Assembly (NCBI GenBank): GCA_964645705.1
Contig: CAZYAB010000006.1
Location: 1 to 64,000 of the forward strand
Reading direction: 5' to 3'
Origin: CAXGTL01 sp964645705
GTDB lineage: Archaea > Nanobdellota > Nanobdellia > Woesearchaeales > CAXGTL01
DNA length: 64,000 nucleotides
In this document: positions 15,966 through 23,841 of the stretch, piece by piece
How the letters are laid out: every line of letters starts with the position of its first letter
How positions within the stretch are numbered: position 1 is the first letter of the stretch
Program-made: the position numbers and the translations under genes
The notes under the pieces: model-generated
What the model was told of the DNA's origin: nothing
The model's database searches: none
The model's input: the letters and a program-made list of their open reading frames with translations, nothing else

Positions 15966-18900
15966 ATGATCAAAATAAACAAAATGTCAATGCTTGGATT
16001 TAAGAGTTTTGCTAGGCATACAGAGTTCTTGTTTGGTGATGATTTTAATTGTATATTAGGGCCTAATGGTTCTGGAAAATCAAATGTTTTAGATGCTTTG
16101 TGTTTTGTTTTAGGTAGGGGCTCAGCAAAGTCGATGAGGGCCGAAAAATCAGCTAATCTTATTTATAATGGTGGCAAAGCTAAGAAGCCTTCTAAGTTTG
16201 GTGAAGTTTGTATACATTTTGATAATTCTAAAAAAATTTTTCCTACAGAAGCAGACGAATTAAAAATATCTCGAAGAGTTAGACAAAATGGACAGAGCAT
16301 CTATAGAATCAATGATAAGAAAGTTACAAGGCAACAAATACTTGAATTGTTAAGTTATGGGGATGTTGATCCAGATGGTTTTAACATTGTTTTACAAGGA
16401 GACATTGTTAAGTTTGTTGAAATGCATCCTGTCGAAAGAAGAAAGATAGTTGATGATATTTCTGGTTTAGGTGTTTATGAGGAAAGAAAAGAAAAAGCAT
16501 TAAGAGAATTAACAAAAGTTGACGAAAAGTTAAATGAAGCAGAAATCATTCTTACAGAAAGAAAAACTTATTTAAGAGGATTGAAAAAAGAAAGGGACCA
16601 TGCATTTAAATTTAAAACAATGAGGGATCAGCTTTCAATGAATAAAGCGTCTTTATTAAACATACAAATCAAAAAGAAGTCAAAAGAAAAAAACAAATTA
16701 GGATCTAATTATAATAAAAATAAGAGTAAATTAGATGAGATCAATAAGCAAGTAAACAATCTAAAAAAGAATATTTCTGAAAAAAAGAGTTCTGTTGATA
16801 AGATTTCTAAAGAAATAGAAGAAAAAGGTGAAACAGAGCAAGTTAAGCTGCATAAAGAAATAGAAGGTCTTAAAGTTAAATTAGCAACTGATAGAACTAG
16901 GTTTGATAATATAGATGTTGAGATTGATAAAGTCAAGAAAAGAAAAAAGAAATTAAAAGAGGATCATAAAGAACAAGGAGAAAAAGTAGAGGGTTTTGAA
17001 AAAGAGAAACATGCATTGTTAAAAGAAAAGAATAACAAAGAAAAACAATTAAAAAAGATTGATGAAGAGATAAAAAAATTCAGAAAAAAATACCACATGG
17101 ACAATGTTTCGGAGATTGAAAAAGAGATAGACGAGCTAGATAAGTTTGCAGAAGATAAAGAAAAATTAATCCAAGAGGCAAGACAAAAGCAACAAGATTT
17201 GTTAAGACAAAAAGATCAAATAGAGTTTCAGCTTCAAACAATTGATCAACAATTAGGAAAAGTTAAAAAAATAGAAAAACAGCACGAAGCTCAAGTTAAA
17301 GAATTAAGAAATAGAAAACAATTATTCAAAAAGACAACACTAGAATTAAACAAGTGTTTAACAGAAGATTCTAAAATTGCTGCCCAGCTTGGTGACGCAC
17401 GACGTCGTTATCAACAGCAAAATGAGCAACTTGCTAAATTAGAATTAAAAAATGTAAGTGTTAAAGAAAATGTTTCTGCAGGCATAGCTGTTCAAAAAAT
17501 ATTAGAACAAAAAGATAAAATAAGAGGTATATATGGTACTGTTTCACAACTAGGAAATGTGCAGAGCAAGTATTCTTTAGCTTTAAAAACAGCGGCAGGC
17601 CACAAAATAAAAAACATTGTTGTTGAAAATGATGCTGTTGCTGAAAAATGCATTAAATTTCTTAAACAAAAAAGATTAGGCGTTGCAACATTCCTACCTT
17701 TGAATAAAATAAATCCTTCTAAACAAAACCCCAATGTTAAAGGTCTGTTAAATAAACCAGGTGTTCATGGTTTAGCAGTTGACTTAGTTACTTATGATTC
17801 AAAATATAAAAAAATTTTTGATTACTTGTTTTCTGATGTTTTAGTTGTTGATGATGTTGGTGTTGCAAGGAAATTAGGCATAGGCAAGGCTAGAATGGTT
17901 TCTCTTGATGGCGACATTGCTGAAAAAAGCGGCGCAATGAGAGGGGGTTTTGTTCATAAAAAAGCCAAAGGTTTAGGATTTTCAGAACAAGAACTTACAA
18001 AAGAATTAGATGTTTTGAATAAATCTGTTGCAAAACTAAGCAATTTTATGATCTCGTTAGAAAGAAAAAGAAATGAGAATGAGCAAGAAATCGACAGATT
18101 AAGAAAATTAAAAGCAGAATATGAAGGAGAAATAATTAAGTTTGAAAAAAGTTTGCATTTAGAAGCAGGAGATCTTGTTGTTAGCAAAGATAGAAAAAAA
18201 GAATTAAAAGATGATTTAAAAGGTGTTGATTCTAATCTTACAAAAATCAATATGGAGATTTCTTCTTTAAACAGAGAACTTGCTCAGAATAAAATAAAAA
18301 GACAACAACTTCGAGGAAAAATATCCCAGCTTAGAAATCCTAGGCTAATTGCAGAATTAAATGCTTTTGAAGAAAAAAATAAAGAAGTTAGTGAAAGATT
18401 GATTCAAATACAAGGAGAAATAAATAATTTTGATGCTCAGATCAATCTGGTTGCACCTGAACGTGAAAAGATAACTGATATTCTTAAACAATATGGTAAA
18501 GAAGTTAATAAATTCAAGCTTGAGATGGAGTCTCTTAAAGCAAAGATAAAGAATTCTGAAAAATCTTTGAAAAAGAGAGAAGAAATGGCTAAAGAGTTCT
18601 ATAAAAAGTATAAAGAATTGTTTAATGAAAGAAGTAAGCTGATTGATTCAATAAATAAATCAGAAAACAAGATAGACGTGTTAAGAGAATTGTCAAGAAA
18701 AACAGAAATAGACATGAACACTAGTTCTCTTGAAAATGCAAGAGTAAAAGCAGAATTAGCTGGTTTGTTGCAAGAATTTAAACAGTATGAGGGTGTTGAA
18801 ATCAATGAAAAGAAAACAGAGCAAGAGTTCAAGTCAGAAATAAACAGGTTTGAAAGAATGGCTGCTAATATGGGAGCTGTTAATATGAAGGCTCTTGAAG

Positions 18901-19460
18901 TTTATGATAAGGTTGAAACAGAATATAATAATCTTATACAGAAAAAAGATAAACTTGGCGAAGAAAAAGGACATGTTCTAGAAATGATTGAAGAAATAGA
19001 AGGTAAGAAAACTGATCTGTTTATGAAAACATTTGAAGTTGTTAATAATAAGTTTAAAGAAATTTTCTTAGCTTTATCTAAAAAAGGGGAAGCATTCTTA
19101 TCATTAGAAAATCCTACAAAACCATTTGAAGCAGGTCTTAGCATAAAGGTAAGGTTGTCTGGGCAAAAGTTCTTAGATATTAGAAGTTTGAGTGGTGGTG
19201 AAAAAACAATGACTGCTTTGGCATTTATATTTGCTATTCAAGAACATAAACCTCATTCGTTTTACATATTAGATGAAGTTGATGCTGCTCTAGACAAACA
19301 CAATTCTGAAAAACTTGCTAAATTAGTTAGAAAATATTGTTCCAGTGCACAATATATTATTATATCGCATAATGATGCTTTGATTTCTGAAGCTGATAAT
19401 TTGTATGGTGTGAGTATGAATGAGCATGGAATGACTAAGGTAACTAGTTTGAAGTTGTAG
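15966..19460 (+). CDS. smc: Chromosome segregation protein SMC
   Basis: 1164 residues, full length for SMC. Walker A GPNGSGKSN at residues 32-40; long coiled coil (about 165-500); hinge domain about 510-680 ('IRGIYGTVSQLGNV', 'GGFVHKKAKG'); returning coiled coil; signature 'RSLSGGEKTMTALAF' and Walker B 'SFYILDEVDAALDKHNSEKL' near the end. SMC dimers with ScpA/ScpB-type partners organise and segregate the chromosome. AGGTGA lies upstream of the ATG. Partner genes are not adjacent; the next gene (DUF1385) starts 3 nt after the stop. C-rich element copy 5 lies 49 nt upstream. Confidence 0.95.
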   Translation: MIKINKMSMLGFKSFARHTEFLFGDDFNCILGPNGSGKSNVLDALCFVLGRGSAKSMRAEKSANLIYNGGKAKKPSKFGEVCIHFDNSKKIFPTEADELKISRRVRQNGQSIYRINDKKVTRQQILELLSYGDVDPDGFNIVLQGDIVKFVEMHPVERRKIVDDISGLGVYEERKEKALRELTKVDEKLNEAEIILTERKTYLRGLKKERDHAFKFKTMRDQLSMNKASLLNIQIKKKSKEKNKLGSNYNKNKSKLDEINKQVNNLKKNISEKKSSVDKISKEIEEKGETEQVKLHKEIEGLKVKLATDRTRFDNIDVEIDKVKKRKKKLKEDHKEQGEKVEGFEKEKHALLKEKNNKEKQLKKIDEEIKKFRKKYHMDNVSEIEKEIDELDKFAEDKEKLIQEARQKQQDLLRQKDQIEFQLQTIDQQLGKVKKIEKQHEAQVKELRNRKQLFKKTTLELNKCLTEDSKIAAQLGDARRRYQQQNEQLAKLELKNVSVKENVSAGIAVQKILEQKDKIRGIYGTVSQLGNVQSKYSLALKTAAGHKIKNIVVENDAVAEKCIKFLKQKRLGVATFLPLNKINPSKQNPNVKGLLNKPGVHGLAVDLVTYDSKYKKIFDYLFSDVLVVDDVGVARKLGIGKARMVSLDGDIAEKSGAMRGGFVHKKAKGLGFSEQELTKELDVLNKSVAKLSNFMISLERKRNENEQEIDRLRKLKAEYEGEIIKFEKSLHLEAGDLVVSKDRKKELKDDLKGVDSNLTKINMEISSLNRELAQNKIKRQQLRGKISQLRNPRLIAELNAFEEKNKEVSERLIQIQGEINNFDAQINLVAPEREKITDILKQYGKEVNKFKLEMESLKAKIKNSEKSLKKREEMAKEFYKKYKELFNERSKLIDSINKSENKIDVLRELSRKTEIDMNTSSLENARVKAELAGLLQEFKQYEGVEINEKKTEQEFKSEINRFERMAANMGAVNMKALEVYDKVETEYNNLIQKKDKLGEEKGHVLEMIEEIEGKKTDLFMKTFEVVNNKFKEIFLALSKKGEAFLSLENPTKPFEAGLSIKVRLSGQKFLDIRSLSGGEKTMTALAFIFAIQEHKPHSFYILDEVDAALDKHNSEKLAKLVRKYCSSAQYIIISHNDALISEADNLYGVSMNEHGMTKVTSLKL

Positions 19461-19463
19461 AAA

Positions 19464-20318
19464 ATGACTAAAAAATTACACGTAGGCGGACAAGCAGTAA
19501 TAGAAGGAGTTATGATGAAGTCTGATAATTATTATTCTGTTAGTGTTTGGAAAGATGGGAAGATAAAAAATAAAAGTAAAAAAATAAGAAAGTTTAGATA
19601 TAAGATTTGTTACTGGCCTTTTGTAAGAGGTATTTTTCAATTATTCAACATCTTGGCAATTGGCATTTCTTCATTAATCTGGAGTGCAAATCAACAAACA
19701 GACGAATATGAAGAATTTACATTCAAAGAACTTTTTTTCCTCTTATTTACATCTGCGTTCTTTGGAATATTGTTTTTTATTGTGTTACCTTTATATTTAA
19801 CTAAATTAGTAAATCCTTCTAATCAGATTTTGTTTAATATAATAGATGGTGTGTTTAGAATTTTAGTGTTTGCTATTTATTTTATTATTATAACTTTTAT
19901 GAAGGACATTAAAACATTGTTTGAGTATCATGGTGCAGAACACAAAGCTGCTAATTGTTATGAAGATGGTAAACAATTAACTATTAAGAATTGTAAAAAA
20001 TATTCAACAGAACATCCTAGGTGCGGAACTTCTTTTATATTGATTGTTTTGGTTATTAGTATTGTTATTTTTTCTTTTATAACAAGTCAATCATGGTTAA
20101 TAAGATTATTAGCAAGAATAGTGTTAATTCCTTTTATAGCAGGAATATCATATGAAATACTTAAGTTAAGTGCTAGGTTTCATGATAACTGGCTTTTTAA
20201 AATTATTATTGTGCCAGGTATGTGGTTGCAAAAGCTTACAACAAGAAAACCAAGTGAAAAACAAATAAAAGTTGCAATACATTCTATTAAGAAAATTATT
20301 GATTTAGAAAAAAGTTGA
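19464..20318 (+). CDS. DUF1385 (YqhQ-like) membrane protein
   Basis: 284 residues. It begins with the family hallmark 'VGGQAVIEGVMMKS' and later has 'FEYHGAEHKAANCYEDG' and 'EHPRCGTSFILIV', all typical of DUF1385/YqhQ. There are four to five membrane helices (about 70-95, 100-120, 130-150, 190-210, 215-235). The His/Glu-rich motifs suggest a metal-bound enzyme in the membrane, but the family has no firm function. It starts 3 nt after SMC and is presumably cotranscribed. Confidence 0.85.
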   Translation: MTKKLHVGGQAVIEGVMMKSDNYYSVSVWKDGKIKNKSKKIRKFRYKICYWPFVRGIFQLFNILAIGISSLIWSANQQTDEYEEFTFKELFFLLFTSAFFGILFFIVLPLYLTKLVNPSNQILFNIIDGVFRILVFAIYFIIITFMKDIKTLFEYHGAEHKAANCYEDGKQLTIKNCKKYSTEHPRCGTSFILIVLVISIVIFSFITSQSWLIRLLARIVLIPFIAGISYEILKLSARFHDNWLFKIIIVPGMWLQKLTTRKPSEKQIKVAIHSIKKIIDLEKS

Positions 20319-20321
20319 ATA

Positions 20322-20486
20322 TTATCTTTTTCTTTTTTTAGACTTTTTTTTAATTACTTTTTTCTTAGTTTTACCTTTTTTAAAAACAGGACAAGACCTA
20401 AACCTAACCATCTTCATAAGATAAGATTTTCTACAAGAATTCTTTGTAATACTACAATCCCCTTTTTTTAGTTTTGTGCATACCAT
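20322..20486 (-). CDS. Possible small basic Cys-containing protein
   Basis: 54 codons from ATG 20486. Four cysteines (3, 11, 18, 32: 'VCTKLKKGDCSITKNSCRKS' and 'FRSCPVF') and a C-terminal half almost all Lys/Arg. This could be a small metal- and nucleic-acid-binding protein, as many short archaeal proteins are. There is no clear ribosome binding site, and the upstream DNA is the structured region 20492-20715, so it may be spurious. Confidence 0.4.
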   Translation of the reverse strand: MVCTKLKKGDCSITKNSCRKSYLMKMVRFRSCPVFKKGKTKKKVIKKKSKKRKR

Positions 20487-20491
20487 ATTCA

Positions 20492-20715
20492 GTCTGGACA
20501 CGGTAAAAAAGGTTCAGCAAATGTAAAATGAAACGATCATAACTCCCCAGATATTTGCTGATTATTAAACGCTTTTTTGATCCTCAAGTTTGGAAAAACT
20601 TAACAGATGTTGAGTTTCATATGATGAGATATAGTCCAGTCATCATATTAATTGCCGTACACCTGACAGAGGTAACCTGAAAATACCTATTTCCTAGGCA
20701 ACCGAATAGTCTCTT
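20492..20715 (+). ncRNA. Candidate pseudoknotted structured RNA, unassigned
   Basis: In a 386-nt gap. Perfect or near-perfect helices: TCAGCAAAT/ATTTGCTGA, CTCAA/TTGAG, ATATGATGA/TCATCATAT, TTGCC/GGCAA, and an outer pairing GGAC-CGGT with ACCG-GTC. The loop of the ATATGATGA hairpin contains GTCCAG, complementary to CTGGAC near the 5' end, which would form a pseudoknot. The strand is not decided: helices read equally on both. The string GATATAGTCC recalls the S segment of group I introns, but the other core parts are not found. No further gene is seen up to 20872. Confidence 0.4.
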
Positions 20716-20872
20716 TAATGGTATTTTCTTTGTTATGTTGTTTGTTTATTTAAATCTTTATTACTTTCTTCAAGTAGTGATTAACACTTTGTTTTTTCAT
20801 TGATTTTTCCAATAAATTTATATATTTGTACTCATATATATATAATAATAACAAAGTGGGGGTTGAGTAAAT

Positions 20873-21229
20873 ATGACTGATTTAGTAGCGTGTTTATCTG
20901 TTGGAAAAGGTTCATGGGGACATGTTGGAAGATTAATTAATAGTCAAGAATGGAGTAAGATTGTTCTGATTACAAATGATTTTGGTGCAAAGAATTTTAA
21001 ATCAGAAAAATCAGCGGAATTAGTAACTTTAGATATAAATTTGCCTTTGAAACAAATGATTGAAAAGATTCAAACAGAATTAAAAGGTAAGTTAGATGGA
21101 ACAGAGGTTGCAGTTAATCTAGCGTCTGGAACAGGCAAAGAACACATGGCATTGTTGTCAGCGATTATGAAGCTTGGTTTAGGTTTTAGATTAGTTGCTT
21201 TGACAATGGATGGAGTTACTGAGCTTTAA
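20873..21229 (+). CDS. Small CARF-like (Rossmann-type) protein
   Basis: 118 residues. 'LVACLSVGKGSWGHVGRLIN' with later 'WSKIVLITND' and 'VAVNLASGTGKEHMALLSAI' gives the strand-loop-helix order of CARF domains, which bind cyclic oligoadenylates or other nucleotides. There is no fused effector or HTH domain and no CRISPR locus in this window, so a stand-alone sensor or a divergent Rossmann protein is equally possible. TATA-like sequence near 20820 and a GGGGGTTGAG box before the ATG support expression. It lies directly downstream of the structured region 20492-20715. Confidence 0.6.
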   Translation: MTDLVACLSVGKGSWGHVGRLINSQEWSKIVLITNDFGAKNFKSEKSAELVTLDINLPLKQMIEKIQTELKGKLDGTEVAVNLASGTGKEHMALLSAIMKLGLGFRLVALTMDGVTEL

Positions 21230-21288
21230 TAATATAATCTATAATAGTAAGCTTTATAAAACAATTTCTTTTTTCTTTTTCTAGTCAC

Positions 21289-21407
21289 GGGCCTGTGGCT
21301 TAGACTGGTTAGAGCACCCGACTGATATCAAGTTTTAACTTGAAGGAAATCGGGCGGTCCCGAGTTCAAAATTAATATTAGAATTAATGAAAGTCTCGGC
21401 AGGCCCA
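21289..21407 (+). tRNA. tRNA-Ile(GAT) with two introns
   Basis: Acceptor GGGCCTG/CAGGCCC, discriminator A; D-arm GCTT/GAGC with normal loop; anticodon stem CCCGA/TCGGG with loop CTGATAA interrupted after position 37 by about 20 nt forming TCAAGTT/AACTTGA; variable loop CGGTC; T-stem CCGAG/CTCGG with an intron of about 22 nt between TTCAA and AGT (helix AATTAATA/TTAAT). Total 119 nt against 77 mature. A T run follows the 3' end and probably terminates it. Confidence 0.9.
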
Positions 21408-21434
21408 TTTTTTTTACTCATGTGATATTCATAT

Positions 21435-21645
21435 GGGGGCATAGTATAATCTGGCTAGAAGATCGGTGTTTAAACACAATCTGGTCTTAATAGTTGGCTC
21501 CAGTAATGGAGCGATGAGCAGAAATGCAATGATTAACTATTGGTCTGTCGCTTCTGATGAAGAGACCAACGGATCTGGGTTCAAATAAACTCACTGGCGT
21601 TCGATACTTTCAACGCTAGGAGCATTGAAAGTCCCAGTGCCCCCA
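21435..21645 (+). tRNA. tRNA-Asp(GTC) with about four or more introns
   Basis: Acceptor GGGGGCA (21435-21441) pairs with TGCCCCC (21638-21644). Anticodon stem TTGGT/ACCAA with loop CTGTCGC and an intron of about 13 nt (CTTC-TGAT-GAAG). Variable CGGAT; T-stem CTGGG/CCCAG with a T-loop intron of about 46 nt. The D-arm spans about 100 nt instead of 17; the string AATCTGG occurs twice in it, and hairpins GGCTCC/GGAGC and TTAATAGTT/AACTATT mark at least two introns. 211 nt against about 77 mature. Discriminator A is unexpected for Asp (usually G), so the identity rests on the anticodon. Confidence 0.75.
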
Positions 21646-21716
21646 TTTTATTCTTAGAATCTTAATTAGAAGTATAAAATCAATACATAAAAAAATTAGA
21701 AAAAAAAAGAAAAGAC

Positions 21717-21863
21717 TTATGCTTTTCCTAGAATCCTACATACTTTTGTTCCACACTTAGGACATACACCTTTAAGTGCTTTCATACCATTCTTGAAAAC
21801 AACCTCTTTTCCATCTTTAATTTCAACTTGTTTTTTGCATTTCATGCATCTTCCTTCTGCCAT
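21717..21863 (-). CDS. DUF5679-like zinc ribbon protein
   Basis: 48 residues from ATG 21863: 'MAEGRCMKCKKQVEIKDGKE', ending 'GVCPKCGTKVCRILGKA'. Two CxxC pairs make one zinc ribbon; the pattern 'EG-C-KCK...GVCP-CGTK' matches the short DUF5679 proteins common in archaea. Function is unknown, with nucleic acid binding presumed. AGGAGGAAGATATT precedes the ATG. The gene is alone between tRNA-Asp and C-rich element copy 6. Confidence 0.8.
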   Translation of the reverse strand: MAEGRCMKCKKQVEIKDGKEVVFKNGMKALKGVCPKCGTKVCRILGKA

Positions 21864-21984
21864 AATATCTTCCTCCTTTGTTATGATAATTAAGCCATAT
21901 ACTAATTATATATGAGTTATATATAAAAAAAAGACATTTACTATATAAATGTTTGTGTAATTACTATATAAAATCTTGCAAAAA

Positions 21985-22030
21985 GCCCGCCAAAACCATC
22001 CCCCAGCCACCCACCCTTGGCTAGGTAAGG
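21985..22030 (+). repeat. C-rich intergenic element, copy 6
   Basis: Reads GCCCGCCAAAACCATCCCCC then AGCCACCCACCC and the hairpin CCTT-ggctaggt-AAGG. It lies between the zinc ribbon gene (start 21863) and the end of the PCNA gene, 121 nt upstream of the former. Confidence 0.8.
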
Positions 22031-22098
22031 AAATTAATTTCTTGGATGGTGTTCTGATAATTTATATATGAAATAGAGAAAAAATAAGAATTTAAAAC

Positions 22099-22842
22099 TT
22101 AATCATTCTCAACCCTAGGCGCAAGTATAAAGTTCATCATCAGCTTATCAATAACCTTATACTCAAGCTTTAATGGATAGTCTTTGCTAAAGTTAATTAT
22201 AACTTCATCACTAAGCTTAGAAGCAGGTATCATCTTTTTCAGGTATTCTATTGAATATTTTGCTTTTATTTTGTCAGATGATGTTGTGCTTATGTTTGTT
22301 GAATCTGATTTCTTTATCTCGATGTTTGCTTTTGATAAGTCTCCTTCTGCATTTACAACAAATTTCTCAGCTTCTGCTATCAATGAAACAGATTCTGCAA
22401 TAATATCAGCATCTTCAATAGCTTCGTTAAATATGGTTGAGTTTGTTCTTATCTGTGTGTTAAAACTTAAGTCTGGAATTTTTTGTTCTCTTTCATCTAA
22501 TTCAATTATAGGCAAGCTGAATGTTCTTCTTGTATCACTTTTTAATGTTATTTTTAGCTTGTTTTCATCGAGTTCTAATGTTAACATATCATTTGGTTTG
22601 ATTCTTCTTAATATCTGCTTAAAATTGTTTAAGTTAATTGCTAATTCTATTTCATTCTTAACATCGTATTCTGTAAAACAACTAGACAATAGTTTGAATA
22701 TGACCATTGCAACATTTGCAGGGTCCATTGCAACTAGTTCAATTGCTTCTGGTTTTATTTTAAAAGTAGCTTCATTAACTAAGCCTGATATAATTGTTAT
22801 GCTATCCTTAAGGTATTTTGGTTCTGCTAGAGTTAGTCTCAT
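22099..22842 (-). CDS. pcn: DNA polymerase sliding clamp (PCNA)
   Basis: 247 residues, normal length. Opens 'RLTLAEPKYLKDSITIISGL' and has the PCNA-typical 'AIELVAMDPANVAMVIFKL', a central inter-domain loop and 'YSIEYLKKMIPASKLSDEV' near the C-terminus, ending 'FILAPRVEND'. It forms the trimeric ring that tethers polymerase, FEN1 and ligase to DNA. A strong AAAGGGGGATGATT box and a TATA-like TATATATAAAA lie upstream. tRNA-Leu follows upstream on the same strand. Confidence 0.95.
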   Translation of the reverse strand: MRLTLAEPKYLKDSITIISGLVNEATFKIKPEAIELVAMDPANVAMVIFKLLSSCFTEYDVKNEIELAINLNNFKQILRRIKPNDMLTLELDENKLKITLKSDTRRTFSLPIIELDEREQKIPDLSFNTQIRTNSTIFNEAIEDADIIAESVSLIAEAEKFVVNAEGDLSKANIEIKKSDSTNISTTSSDKIKAKYSIEYLKKMIPASKLSDEVIINFSKDYPLKLEYKVIDKLMMNFILAPRVEND

Positions 22843-22944
22843 TTAATCATCCCCCTTTGGTCTTTTATATATATTGATAGATTTTAGATTAAATTAGGTA
22901 TTTATATTCTTTTCTATAGTAGCATATATAGATATAAGTAGGAG

Positions 22945-23102
22945 TGTGGGGAAGGGGACTTCCTCACTGTTGATAAAAGCATTCTGCTTCTATCAACAAT
23001 ATTTGAACCCCTGTAGGCACTAAGCCAATAGATTTTGAGTTTGGATTTTTTAGCATTTAGATGCCAAAAAACTATCCCGTTTGGCCGCTCCGGCATCCCC
23101 AC
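22945..23102 (-). tRNA. tRNA-Leu(CAA) with two introns
   Basis: Acceptor GTGGGGA (23102-23096) pairs with TCCCCAC, discriminator A. After removal of about 32 nt (hairpin TTTTTTGGCAT/ATGCTAAAAAA) the anticodon arm is ATAGA-CTCAAAA-TCTAT. The long variable arm TGGC-TTAG-TGCC marks class II. T-stem AGGGG/CCCCT with an intron of about 42 nt (TGTTGATA/TATCAACA) between TTCAA and AAGT. Total 158 nt. The anticodon-arm intron sits at about 30/31, not the usual 37/38. Confidence 0.85.
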
Positions 23103-23174
23103 ATAATTAGCATCAAAGTCTAAGATTATATAAAAATGTATTGGAAAATTAAGAATAAATAAAATATAAAAAGA

Positions 23175-23576
23175 TTACCTGATCTTACTTAATTTCATTT
23201 CTATTGAATTTAATTCTGCTTCTAATTCATCAAGTTCTGTTCTTTGTACTTTCTTTGGCTTTGCTACTTTTTTCTCTTTCTTTTTTGATTTTGCCTTTTT
23301 CTTTTTTATTACTGCTGCTCTTAATCCTGTTTCAGGAAGTATTTTCTTTAATTTAGCATTCAAATTTTTGATCTTTCTCATATCTTTTTGCAGTATTTCT
23401 ACTTTTCCATTTATGTCTTTTCTTAGCCTTGAAAAATTCTCATACATTTGAAGAACTTGGACAAATTCTCTTGTTGATTCTAAAATATTTCTTCTAACAT
23501 CTATGGATTTATTTATTCCAACATAGAATAATTTTTTTTTCTTTTTCTTAGTCTGTTTTTGTTTTTTCCTTGGCAT
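23175..23576 (-). CDS. Coiled-coil protein, third gene of a coiled-coil operon
   Basis: About 133 residues from ATG 23576 (GGTGGA upstream; the GTG at 23585 overlaps that site). Basic N-terminus (MPRKKQKQTKKKKKK), then 'FYVGINKSIDVRRNILESTR' and a predicted coiled coil (50-95), a Lys-rich linker and a C-terminal helix 'ELDELEAELNSIEMKLS'. The position of 'FYVGIN' and the helices after it parallels the 'PVYV' domains of the two upstream genes, so the three products may be paralogous partners. Function unknown. Confidence 0.7.
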   Translation of the reverse strand: MPRKKQKQTKKKKKKLFYVGINKSIDVRRNILESTREFVQVLQMYENFSRLRKDINGKVEILQKDMRKIKNLNAKLKKILPETGLRAAVIKKKKAKSKKKEKKVAKPKKVQRTELDELEAELNSIEMKLSKIR

Positions 23577-23587
23577 TTGTTCCACCG

Positions 23588-23824
23588 TTATAGTGCTTCA
23601 GGTTCGAACATAACTTTATCAATAAAATCTATTTTTCTTTCAACTTCTTCTATACTTGTTTGCCAAATTTCTAGTTCAGCATCTTCTTCATTTTTTAGTC
23701 TGTTAATGTCCTCTAATGTTTGTTTAGCATCTTTTATTTTATTTTTAATTAAATTGATAAGTTCTAGGGCTTCATTATATTCTTCTATCTTTACATAAAC
23801 TGGCATTTGTTCATAACTTTGCAT
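23588..23824 (-). CDS. Small coiled-coil protein, second gene of operon
   Basis: 78 residues, ATG 23824 preceded by GAGGTG. 'MPVYVKIEEYNEALELINLI' then two helices, ending 'VERKIDFIDKVMFEPEAL'. The C-terminal domain of 24438-23842 has the same layout ('KPVYVEANIFKQMLSDISII ... VQRKFIYIDKLLF'), so they share a domain of about 65 residues. It looks like a minimal form of that domain. The tight operon suggests a three-part coiled-coil complex. Confidence 0.75.
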   Translation of the reverse strand: MQSYEQMPVYVKIEEYNEALELINLIKNKIKDAKQTLEDINRLKNEEDAELEIWQTSIEEVERKIDFIDKVMFEPEAL

Positions 23825-23841
23825 TATTTTTCACCTCAATA

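Noticed and set aside
20492..20715. Group I intron
   Set aside because: Only one core-like string (GATATAGTCC) was found; no P3-P7 partner in the right order and no exon sequence that rejoins to a known gene. Kept as an unassigned structure.
22914..23102. 62-codon open frame on the minus strand
   Set aside because: It lies across the tRNA-Leu gene and both its introns; the tRNA explains the region.
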